DNA of 5,553 nucleotides from Devosia sp. (GTDB lineage: Bacteria > Pseudomonadota > Alphaproteobacteria > Rhizobiales > Devosiaceae): positions 1 through 5,553 of the forward strand of contig JAQGKG010000154.1 in NCBI GenBank assembly GCA_028290245.1, written 5' to 3'. Both the position numbers and the translations under genes were made by a program. This document shows positions 1-5,553 of this stretch, in pieces. Below the pieces are notes generated by a model. It had not been told where the DNA came from, searched no databases, and saw only the letters and a list, made by a program, of their open reading frames with translations. The stretch's first letter is position 1. Each line of letters starts with the position of its first letter.

Positions 1-191
1 CCGTCGCCAACCTGGCGCGCCATGCCGGTGTCGATCCCGAAGCGGCGCTGCGCGATGCCAATTTCAAGTTTACGCGGAGGTTTCACCATGTCGAAGCGCG
101 CTGCCGCGAGGATGGCATCGAGCCCAAGGATGCCGGGCTCGATCGGTTGGACGGTTATTGGAACGAGATTCGCGCCGCCGATAAGAGGTAA
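1..191 (+). CDS. mazG: MazG nucleoside triphosphate pyrophosphohydrolase, C-terminal fragment (5' end outside window)
   Basis: The frame beginning at base 3 gives 62 residues and ends in TAA at 189-191. It opens with VANLARHAGVDPEAALRDAN and continues with a FKFTRRFHHVEAR segment, the familiar last helices of MazG after its second NTP-pyrophosphohydrolase domain. MazG hydrolyses (d)NTPs to the monophosphate and pyrophosphate in the cytoplasm. It is credited with housecleaning of nucleotide pools and, in E. coli, with lowering ppGpp. The catalytic ExxE/ExxD metal-binding residues would lie just left of the window and cannot be checked. The gene is convergent with hflX, with 88 bases between the two stops. 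Assignment rests on the C-terminal motif and on the common hfq-hflX-mazG neighbourhood. The start and full length are not visible. Confidence 0.85.
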   Translation, partial: VANLARHAGVDPEAALRDANFKFTRRFHHVEARCREDGIEPKDAGLDRLDGYWNEIRAADKR

Positions 192-279
192 GCAAGAGGC
201 ACGCCGCCATTCGAGCGTAGCTCTCATAGCCTTATTCGCTCAATCGCTCCAGTGGAGCGATTTGTCCCTGCGGGTCGCT
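192..279. other. mazG/hflX convergent intergenic gap with overlapping inverted repeats
   Basis: This 88-base gap between convergent stops holds three copies of TCGCTC (236-241, 244-249 and 275-280, the last reaching one base into the hflX stop) and one GAGCGA (255-260). The central GAGCGA can pair with the copy at 244-249 to form a 9-bp hairpin. It could instead pair with the copy at 275-280, around an inner CCC/GGG pairing at 266-274. These folds exclude each other. The arrangement suits a bidirectional terminator or a small repeated palindromic element; nothing coding is seen. Confidence 0.5.
242..262 (+). terminator. Candidate terminator hairpin downstream of mazG (possibly bidirectional)
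   Basis: AATCGCTCC (242-250) and GGAGCGATT (254-262) form a perfect 9-bp stem with a 3-base AGT loop, 50 bases after the mazG stop. On the plus strand the stem runs into ATTTGT, a poor U-tract. On the minus strand, after hflX, there is no U-tract. It is therefore a plausible but weak intrinsic terminator, and could equally be a palindromic repeat. Confidence 0.35.
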
Positions 280-1635
280 CTAAGCGTCGGAGCTTTCAAT
301 GCGGCCGTTGAAGCGTTCGAGGAACGCAGCCTTGTGACGGGGCTCGACGCGGACCACAAAGCCGGAGCCCTGCTCGGTCGGCTCGTCACGGGAGACGATT
401 TCCGAGTGCGAATGCAACCAGCCGATGTCGGCACCGGCGGTGTGCGGCACGTTGACGTGATAGGTCCGGCTTTTCTCGCCCAGCGCCTTCTCGATGGCCA
501 GTTTCAGGTCTTCGAGGCCCTGCCCGGTCTTTGCCGAAGCGTGCACGACGCCAGCGACCTTGCTGGCCGGGGCGATGCCAACCAGATCGGCTTCGTTGAC
601 CAGGTCGACCTTGTTCCAAACTTCGATGATCGATGTCGTTTCGGGAGAAACACCCAGGTCGCCCAACACCTTGAGCACGTCCTGGGCCTGTGCCGCATGA
701 TCCTCGTTAGCGATGTCGCGAGCGTGCAGGATGACGTCGGCATCGAGCACTTCTTCCAGCGTGGCGCGGAAGGCGGCGACCAAGTCGGTCGGCAGGTCGG
801 CGACGAAGCCAACTGTGTCGCTCAATACGACCTCGCGGCCATGCGGCAGTTCAAGCTTGCGCACAGTGGTGTCGAGGGTGGCAAAAAGCAGGTCTTCGGC
901 AAACACCCCTGCCCCAGTCAAGGTGTTGAACAAGCTGGATTTTCCGGCATTCGTATAGCCGACGAGCGCAACGATGGGCGTGTCGGAACGCTGCTGGCGC
1001 TACTGCGCGCGGGTCTTCTTGACCTTTTCCAGGCGGTCTTCAAGCAGCACGATACGATCGGTGATCTGGCGGCGGTCGCTTTCGATCTGTGTTTCGCCGG
1101 GACCGCCCATGAAGCCATAGCCGCCGGAGCCGCGCTGGCGTTCAAGGTGAGTCCAGGAGCGGACGAGACGGCCCTTCTGGTAATTGAGATGGGCCAGCTC
1201 GACCTGCAGCACACCTTCACGGGTCGCTGCGCGCTCGCCGAAAATTTCAAGAATTAGCGCGGTGCGATCAAGCACCTTGGCGCCGGTTTCCTGTTCGAGA
1301 TTGCGCTGCTGGATAGCGGTCAGCGACACGTCGATAAGCAGGATATCGATATCCTCGGCCTTGACGCGGGCGGCCAGATTTTCCGTATGGCCGCCGCCGA
1401 TGAAGGTGGCCGGTTTGACCTCGCGAACCTTGATGATCTCGGAAAACGCCACGTCCAGATCGATGGCATGCGCCAGTCCCTCGAACTCGGACTTGCGGGC
1501 CTCGATGGAATGCTGAGAGGCGTGTCCGCGTACGTCAGGCACCACGAGACCGGCACGGGTCTGCTGGGAGCGCCTGTCGATAAATGCCTGGGGACCGCCC
1601 TTCTGGACGGCCTCTTCGTCATCAAATTCTGTCAT
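280..1635 (-). pseudogene. hflX: HflX ribosome-associated GTPase, interrupted by an in-frame amber codon
   Basis: One continuous frame of 451 sense-or-amber codons encodes a full-length HflX, broken only by TAG at codon 212 (1000-1002). Residues 1-211 carry the HflX N-terminal domain, the LVRSWTHLERQRG segment and the GGPGETQIESDRR signature (177-189). The GTPase domain follows the stop: G1 GYTNAGKS (226-233), G2 region around T256-T257, G3 DTVGF (273-277), G4 NKVD (341-344), G5 SAKTG (367-371). HflX binds the 50S subunit and splits or rescues stalled 70S ribosomes. ATG at 1633-1635 is the only usable start, because an in-frame TAA lies 45 bases upstream with no other start codon between. No ATG, GTG or TTG occurs between the amber and the end of G1, so reinitiation cannot yield a complete GTPase. 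The downstream codons remain fully conserved, which points to a recent mutation, a sequencing error, or readthrough. hflX lies 75 bases after hfq on the same strand. Confidence 0.85.
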
Positions 1636-1647
1636 TGCAGCTCGCTG

Positions 1648-1673
1648 GGTCGCTTCGGAACGCCGAAGCGACC
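1648..1673 (-). promoter_or_regulatory. Perfect 11-bp hairpin in the hfq-hflX spacer, 12 bases before the hflX start
   Basis: On the minus strand GGTCGCTTCGG pairs perfectly with CCGAAGCGACC across a CGTT loop. It is followed by CAGCGAGCTGCA and then the hflX ATG. No U-tract follows, so it does not look like an intrinsic terminator. Its 3' arm abuts the weak hflX ribosome-binding region (GCGAG), so it could limit ribosome access, stabilise the hfq 3' end, or mark an RNA processing point between the two cistrons. The structure is seen directly; the role is inferred. Confidence 0.55.
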
Positions 1674-1690
1674 ATCTGTGTTACTGCGCC

Positions 1691-1718
1691 TTCGCCTGGC
1701 GAACGACGCTTCAGTCGT
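1691..1718 (-). other. Two small adjacent hairpins at the hfq stop
   Basis: Immediately around the hfq stop (TGA at 1711-1713) lie two short dyads that share base 1703: TTCGC/GCGAA (1691-1703, 3-base loop) and ACGAC/GTCGT (1703-1718, 6-base loop enclosing the stop). With the stronger hairpin at 1648-1673 they make most of the hfq-hflX spacer potentially structured. Five-base stems can arise by chance in GC-rich DNA, so these are weak individually. Confidence 0.25.
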
Positions 1719-1959
1719 CGGTGTTGGTCTCGGGGTCGAACAGTTGGATCGGCGCGCCGGGCATGATGGTGGAAATAGCGTGCTTATAAACCAGTTGCGA
1801 CTGCGCATCACGGCGCAGCAGCAGGCAGAAGTTGTCGAACCAGGTGATAACGCCCTGCAGCTTGACGCCGTTCACTAGAAATATTGTGACCGGCACCTTT
1901 TGCTTGCGCACGTGGTTGAGGAATGAGTCCTGGAGATTAGGCTGTTTTTCGTTGGCCAT
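1711..1959 (-). CDS. hfq: RNA chaperone Hfq
   Basis: This 82-residue protein is Hfq along its whole length, the usual short alphaproteobacterial size without the long enterobacterial C-terminal tail. The Sm1 region spans about residues 9-50, with Q10-D11, the RKQK basic rim patch (18-21), VTIFLVNGVKLQG (24-36) and FDNF (41-44). The Sm2 region contains YKHAIST (58-64), whose K and H contact uridines in the proximal pore. The acidic tail ends PETNTDD. Hfq forms a hexameric ring that binds sRNAs and mRNAs and promotes their pairing, stability changes and translational control. The ATG at 1957-1959 is chosen over in-frame upstream starts (2016, 2088) because it matches the conserved Hfq N-terminus and has AAAGAGG (1965-1971) five bases upstream. 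It lies between ntrX and hflX on the same strand and may be transcribed with them or from its own promoter in the 182-base gap. Confidence 0.97.
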   Translation of the reverse strand: MANEKQPNLQDSFLNHVRKQKVPVTIFLVNGVKLQGVITWFDNFCLLLRRDAQSQLVYKHAISTIMPGAPIQLFDPETNTDD

Positions 1960-1964
1960 TCGAG

Positions 1965-1971
1965 CCTCTTT
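1965..1971 (-). promoter_or_regulatory. Ribosome binding site deciding the hfq start
   Basis: AAAGAGG on the minus strand sits five bases before the ATG at 1957-1959. The reading frame is open further upstream to an ATG at 2088, so this site, together with the conserved MANEKQ start, fixes the N-terminus and excludes a 125-residue version. Confidence 0.75.
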
Positions 1972-2020
1972 GTCGCGGCATTGATTGTCGCTGTTATCGG
2001 TGAGAATTGCTGCCATCTGA

Positions 2021-2045
2021 CAGGAGAACTGCCGCCCAGTTCCTG
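2021..2045 (-). promoter_or_regulatory. Candidate stem-loop in the hfq 5' leader
   Basis: On the minus strand CAGGAACTG (2037-2045) pairs with CAGTTC (2026-2031) and CTG (2021-2023). This gives 6 + 3 bp with a 2-base bulge (2024-2025) and a GGCGG loop. It lies about 60 bases before the hfq ATG. Hfq is known to repress its own mRNA through its leader in several bacteria, so a structured leader is plausible, but no direct Hfq-binding evidence is readable here. Confidence 0.35.
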
Positions 2046-2101
2046 CCAAGATGCCGTCATCACACGCTAGCACTATGGCACAGTTCATTTTTTATGCCTA
2101 C

Positions 2102-2121
2102 CGCGCCATTTGCATGGCACG
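2102..2121 (-). other. Stem-loop with GCAA tetraloop downstream of ntrX
   Basis: About 20 bases after the ntrX stop, the minus-strand RNA can form CGUGCCAU / AUGGCGCG, eight pairs including one U-G wobble, closed by GCAA, a GNRA-type tetraloop. No U-tract follows, so it is not a standard intrinsic terminator. It could protect the ntrYX mRNA 3' end or be a processing site. Confidence 0.4.
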
Positions 2122-2141
2122 CCAGATTATTTTGCCGGTGC

Positions 2142-3524
2142 CTACAGCCCGAGCGATTTTATTTTACGGTGCAGCGCGCTTCGCTCCATGCCGACAAACT
2201 CGGCGGTCTTGGAGATATTGCCGCCAAAACGTTCGATCTGCGCCAGCAAATATTGGCGCTCGAACACTTCGCGGGCGTCACGCAGCGGCAGGCTCATCAG
2301 ATGAGCCGACGCATCGGTATCACCCACCGTGGGCAGCACTTCGCCGATGTCCGACGGGAGCATAGACGCCGTGATGATGCCATCCTCGGGCTGCTGGTCC
2401 TTCATCAGGATCAGCAGACGCTCGATAGAGTTGCGCAACTGGCGGGCGTTGCCCGGCCATTCCTGGGCCTGCAATACAGCCAGCGCGTCATCGCCGACTG
2501 TAACGCGCTGCAGGTTGTGCATGCGGCAGACCTGTTCGATGAACAGCGCCACCAGTGGCGGTACGTCCTCGCGACGCTCCTTGAGCGGCGTGAGCGGCAG
2601 CGGGACGATTGATAGGCGATGGAACAGGTCGGAGCGGAAATCGCCCGACTCGATCTGCGCTGCAACGTTCTGCGAACTGGACGAGATGATGCGCACATCG
2701 ATCGGCACCGCCTGCGTGCCGCCGACGCGGTTGAAGCGATTTTCCACCAAGGTACGTAGCAAAACGGCCTGGGTCTGGGGTGGCAGCGTCGTCACCTCCG
2801 AGAGGTACAACGTGCCGCCATGGGCCTTTTCCAGTGCGCCGACTTCGACCTTGAGGATGCCAGTTTTTTCGCGGGTTTCGCGACCGAACAGCACCACGGG
2901 CACTTCGTCAGGGGCATATAACGATGCGTTGATCTCTACGAAGGGCGAGTCGGTGCGCGGGCTGCGCTGATGGATCAGGCGGGCCACCTGCCCCTTGCCG
3001 GCGCCGGACGGCCCGGAAATGAAAATACGCGAATTGGTGGGTGCGGACTTTTCGATGGTGCCGCGCACCTGCTGCAGCGCCGGCGACGTGCCGACGAGTT
3101 CGGCGTTCTTGCTGGTGGAACGTTCCTTGAGCTCAGCAACTTCGCTGCGCAGCCGGGTCGCTTCCATGGCGCGCTGCGTGATGTGTAGCAGCCGATCAAT
3201 TTTGAACGGCTTCTCTATATAGTCGTAAGCGCCCCGGCGAATGGCTGAGACCGCCGTTTCGACATTGCCATGCCCTGATATCATCACCACCGGCATGTCC
3301 GGGTGCTGGCTCTGGAACACATCCAGCAGTTGCAGCCCGTCGAGGCGCGAGCCCTGCATCCAGATATCGAGGAACACGAGGCTTGGCCGCCGCCGGGCGA
3401 TTTCGTTCAATCCGCTATCGGCGTCATGCGCCTGCCGCGTTTCGAAGCCCTCGTCCTCAAGGATGCCGGCGATAAGATCGCGGATGTCGTCTTCGTCGTC
3501 GATGATGAGAATATCGAGTGCCAT
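2142..3524 (-). CDS. ntrX: Two-component response regulator NtrX (NtrC-like)
   Basis: This 460-residue protein has three parts in NtrC order. A receiver domain (about 1-120) carries acid pocket D10-D11, phosphoacceptor D53, S83 and K105. A central AAA+ domain spans about 140-375. A Fis-type helix-turn-helix lies near 420-457. The AAA+ domain has Walker A GPSGAGKG (171-178), but the GAFTGA loop that contacts sigma-54 is missing (ELFG-type helix followed by RETREKTGILKVEVGA). The Walker B aspartate is serine (LYLSEV, S242) and the sensor I asparagine region reads SSSS (281-284). Lack of GAFTGA is typical of NtrX and implies it does not activate sigma-54 promoters in the NtrC manner. NtrX is phosphorylated by NtrY and controls nitrogen, redox and cell-envelope genes in several alphaproteobacteria. 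Its ATG (3522-3524) overlaps the ntrY stop (TAATG), with only a weak GGTGG (3535-3539) upstream, which suggests translational coupling. Confidence 0.95.
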   Translation of the reverse strand: MALDILIIDDEDDIRDLIAGILEDEGFETRQAHDADSGLNEIARRRPSLVFLDIWMQGSRLDGLQLLDVFQSQHPDMPVVMISGHGNVETAVSAIRRGAYDYIEKPFKIDRLLHITQRAMEATRLRSEVAELKERSTSKNAELVGTSPALQQVRGTIEKSAPTNSRIFISGPSGAGKGQVARLIHQRSPRTDSPFVEINASLYAPDEVPVVLFGRETREKTGILKVEVGALEKAHGGTLYLSEVTTLPPQTQAVLLRTLVENRFNRVGGTQAVPIDVRIISSSSQNVAAQIESGDFRSDLFHRLSIVPLPLTPLKERREDVPPLVALFIEQVCRMHNLQRVTVGDDALAVLQAQEWPGNARQLRNSIERLLILMKDQQPEDGIITASMLPSDIGEVLPTVGDTDASAHLMSLPLRDAREVFERQYLLAQIERFGGNISKTAEFVGMERSALHRKIKSLGL

Positions 3525-5553
3525 TATTTATGAACCACCGCTGTCGTCAGCGGTTCCTCCTGTTGGGCAGATGTCGGCTCCGGAAGACTGGAGCCGTGCG
3601 CCTCTAGTGACTTCATTGGCGATTGCAGGGGCAGCGTGAACGTTACGCAAGCACCGACGCGGCCATATGGATCGGGTTCGGCGTCGATCAGTTCCACACT
3701 ACCGTGGTGCTGTTCGATGATTTTGGCGACGATCGCGAGACCAAGGCCGGTGCCCTTTTCACGCGTCGTCATATAGGGCTCAAGCAGGCGCTGCCGGTTA
3801 TCCTTCGGCCAGCCTTTACCATTGTCCGAGACGGCAACGCGAGCATGATTGCCCTCGAGTTGCGCCTCTAAAGTTATAGTCGGCTCCCAATCTTCTGTGA
3901 GATCGACCATCTCAAAGGCCTCGACCGCGTTCTTGATCAGGTTGGTCAGCGATTGGGCAATTAGCCGGTTGTCGAACCAGGCGTGGATGGCCTCTGCCGG
4001 CAGCAGCGTTCGGATTGTGATCTGGGGCAGCCGGACGCTTTCGAGGAACACGGCCTGACGGACGGTGTCCGAGAGGTCCGCCATCTCGGGCGCGGCCTCC
4101 GGCATCCGGGCAAAAGCGGAAAATTCGTCGACCATGCGGCCGATATCACCGACCTGCCGCACGATGGTGTTGATGCATTTGTCGAACACATCGCGGTCGT
4201 CTTCCAGCCGGCTGCCATAGCGGCGGCGCAGGCGTTCGGCAGAGAGCTGGATCGGGGTCAGCGGGTTTTTGATTTCATGGGCAATGCGGCGCGCCACATC
4301 GGCCCATGCACTAGTGCGCTGCGCTGATTCGAGATCGGTGATGTCGTCGAACGTCAGCACATAGCCCTTCGACTCGGTGATCGACCCCTCGCGCGTCAGC
4401 TGCACCTGATAGGTGCGCCGGTCGGTCTCGTTGCCGAGCTGGATCTGGTCGCGAACCTGTCCACGACGGGCCGAGCGAGCGCGTTCCAACGTGGGCGCCA
4501 GCAACGGCATGACTTTTTCCATGGGCTCGCCCATCAGGTCGACTTCGTTGCGACCCAGCATGTCGCAGGCGCGGGCATTGACGAGGTTCACCGCACCGAA
4601 GGCGTCCAGACCAATGATGCCCGCAGACACGCCTTCCACCACGGCCTCGGTAAACTGGCGGCGCTTCTCGTTCATTTCGCTGGCGGTGACCAGCGCCTCG
4701 CGCTGGCTCCGGAGCTGCAGCGTCATGCGATTAAAGCCGTTGGACAAGTCGCGCAGATCACCCCTGCCCTCCTGCACCGGCACCTGCACATCCAGATCGC
4801 CGTTGCTGACTCGGTTTGAGGCCACCATCAGGTTGCGGATTGGATCGACGAAGCGGTTGGCCAGCGCGATACCTGTCCACAGCGCCGCCAGTAGGAGCAC
4901 CACGGCTAGGCCGACGTAGAGGATGGTGAAGGTGATCTGGAACACCAGCCGGTTCGACGCATATTGTCGATACTCGGTCACGTTTTGGTCGGTGAGTTGC
5001 ATGTACTCGAGCACCTCGGCCTCGACGGGCCTGGCGACGAATAGATAGGTGTTCTCGTAGCCGCGCAGCTTGATCACCGAGCCGACAAGGTTGATCCGCC
5101 CGGGCGCGATGGCGGCAGGAATGCCTTCCACCAGACCATCTGTGATGCCCTCGGGCAGCTGCGGATAAGCGCCCTGCACGGCGATCTGAGCGCGCATCAG
5201 CGTCTCGCCCGTGGCATTGACTAGTGAGGTGAAGGGTAGCGAGCGGGTTACCGCCAGCGCCGTAAGGATGCGCTGGAAACGTTCCTGATCTTCGTCATAT
5301 GTGCCGTGTGCCTGTTCCAGCTCCGAGGCCACCCAGATCACGTCATCGCGAAGAACCTGGGCGTGTTCGAGCATGTAGGAGCGCGCGACGAGGCGCGAGC
5401 TTTCCACCATTGAACGGGTGCGCTCGGAGAACCATTGGTCGAGGCCCTGGTTGAGTGCAATGGTCGCCACCACTGCCACTAGTGCCGCCGGAAGGGCCGC
5501 AACGAGGGCGAACATCGTCACCATGCGGATTTGCATGCCGGCGCCGGGCTGGC
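3524..5553 (-). CDS. ntrY: Sensor histidine kinase NtrY (N-terminus outside window)
   Basis: The frame is open to the right edge. The Met at 5534-5536 is internal, since five more in-frame codons precede it and NtrY is normally longer, with additional N-terminal membrane helices. Numbering from that Met: transmembrane helix about 5-28, an extracytoplasmic sensor region about 30-197, transmembrane helix about 198-222, HAMP about 223-279, and PAS about 290-400. The HisKA dimerisation domain has the H-box RRIAHEIKNPLTP with phospho-acceptor H420. The HATPase domain has N-box NLIKNAVEA (532-540), G1 DNGKGW (571-576) and G2 KGTGLGL (594-600). All kinase motifs are intact. NtrY autophosphorylates at the inner membrane and passes phosphate to NtrX; known roles include nitrogen and oxygen/redox sensing. 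The C-terminal tail after about residue 640 is low in conserved features. It shares one base with ntrX. The promoter is not visible. Confidence 0.95.
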   Translation of the reverse strand, partial: QPGAGMQIRMVTMFALVAALPAALVAVVATIALNQGLDQWFSERTRSMVESSRLVARSYMLEHAQVLRDDVIWVASELEQAHGTYDEDQERFQRILTALAVTRSLPFTSLVNATGETLMRAQIAVQGAYPQLPEGITDGLVEGIPAAIAPGRINLVGSVIKLRGYENTYLFVARPVEAEVLEYMQLTDQNVTEYRQYASNRLVFQITFTILYVGLAVVLLLAALWTGIALANRFVDPIRNLMVASNRVSNGDLDVQVPVQEGRGDLRDLSNGFNRMTLQLRSQREALVTASEMNEKRRQFTEAVVEGVSAGIIGLDAFGAVNLVNARACDMLGRNEVDLMGEPMEKVMPLLAPTLERARSARRGQVRDQIQLGNETDRRTYQVQLTREGSITESKGYVLTFDDITDLESAQRTSAWADVARRIAHEIKNPLTPIQLSAERLRRRYGSRLEDDRDVFDKCINTIVRQVGDIGRMVDEFSAFARMPEAAPEMADLSDTVRQAVFLESVRLPQITIRTLLPAEAIHAWFDNRLIAQSLTNLIKNAVEAFEMVDLTEDWEPTITLEAQLEGNHARVAVSDNGKGWPKDNRQRLLEPYMTTREKGTGLGLAIVAKIIEQHHGSVELIDAEPDPYGRVGACVTFTLPLQSPMKSLEAHGSSLPEPTSAQQEEPLTTAVVHK

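Larger units (their letters stand above)
1960..2141 (-). promoter_or_regulatory. ntrX-hfq intergenic region / hfq leader, promoter not resolved
   Basis: These 182 bases separate the ntrX stop from the hfq start. The stretch includes an A-rich tract (minus strand CATAAAAAATGAAC, about 2084-2097) and two stem-loops annotated separately. Weak -35/-10 like pairs can be picked, for example TGAACT followed 17 bases later by TGTGAT, but none is convincing. The length and composition suit a dedicated hfq promoter and 5' leader. No gene is seen here; trkA, which sits between ntrX and hfq in some relatives, is absent. Confidence 0.4.

Noticed and set aside
934..1002. A frameshift splitting hflX into two genes
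   Set aside because: Translating straight through shows both halves in the same frame with only a TAG between them and a natural linker into GYTNAGKS; no insertion or deletion is needed.
22..1257. Long plus-strand open frame (411 codons) antisense to hflX
   Set aside because: It is codon-aligned opposite hflX, as expected in GC-rich genes. It overlaps the mazG C-terminus in a different frame, its translation shows no recognisable motif, and the minus strand has clear HflX motifs throughout. The amber TAG reads as CTA on this strand, so it does not interrupt the shadow frame.
1960..2088. In-frame N-terminal extension of hfq to an ATG at 2088 (or 2016)
   Set aside because: The extension resembles no known Hfq N-terminus, while the ATG at 1959 matches the family start and has a good ribosome-binding site.
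2109..2124. Sigma-54 promoter (-24/-12) before hfq, from TGGC...GCA on the minus strand
   Set aside because: The GG and GC dinucleotides are separated by 8 bases, not the required 10, and the flanking bases do not match.
3241..3639. Plus-strand open frames opposite ntrX and ntrY (also 1387-1878, 2007-2612, 2329-2970 and 4413-4919)
   Set aside because: These lie opposite strongly supported genes, show no domain motifs and have the arginine/serine/alanine-rich composition typical of shadow frames in GC-rich DNA.
1..5553. CRISPR array, insertion sequence, tRNA, phage or defence module
   Set aside because: No regularly spaced direct repeats, transposase motifs, tRNA-like cloverleaf or defence-related domains were found; the window is filled by conserved housekeeping and regulatory genes.

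Overview
This is an ordinary stretch of chromosome from a GC-rich alphaproteobacterium, most likely of the Hyphomicrobiales. The Hfq and NtrX wording and the gene order recall Devosia and its relatives, but the genus is inferred from memory of these families and not from a search. Four genes read leftward on the minus strand in the order ntrY (5' end cut by the window edge), ntrX, hfq, hflX. A fifth, the 3' end of mazG, enters from the left on the plus strand and converges on hflX.

Layout: 1-191 is the C-terminus of MazG. 192-279 is the mazG/hflX convergent gap, with overlapping inverted repeats. 280-1635 is hflX, interrupted by an in-frame amber codon at 1000-1002. 1636-1710 is the hfq/hflX spacer, with a perfect 11-bp hairpin just before the hflX start. 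1711-1959 is hfq. 1960-2141 is the hfq upstream region, with two further predicted RNA stem-loops. 2142-3524 is ntrX. 3524-5553 is ntrY, whose stop overlaps the ntrX start by one base.

NtrY is a membrane sensor kinase and NtrX its response regulator, a two-component pair linked in alphaproteobacteria to nitrogen and redox/oxygen metabolism. Hfq is the sRNA/mRNA chaperone. HflX is a ribosome-associated GTPase involved in rescue or splitting of stalled ribosomes, and MazG is a nucleoside triphosphate pyrophosphohydrolase. The clustering of ntrYX with hfq-hflX(-mazG) is a familiar alphaproteobacterial arrangement.

I see no mobile element, CRISPR array, RNA gene, phage or defence system, and no undescribed multi-gene system. 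The points worth a second look are the amber codon in an otherwise intact hflX, the structured non-coding gaps around hfq and hflX, and the degenerate ATPase motifs of NtrX.
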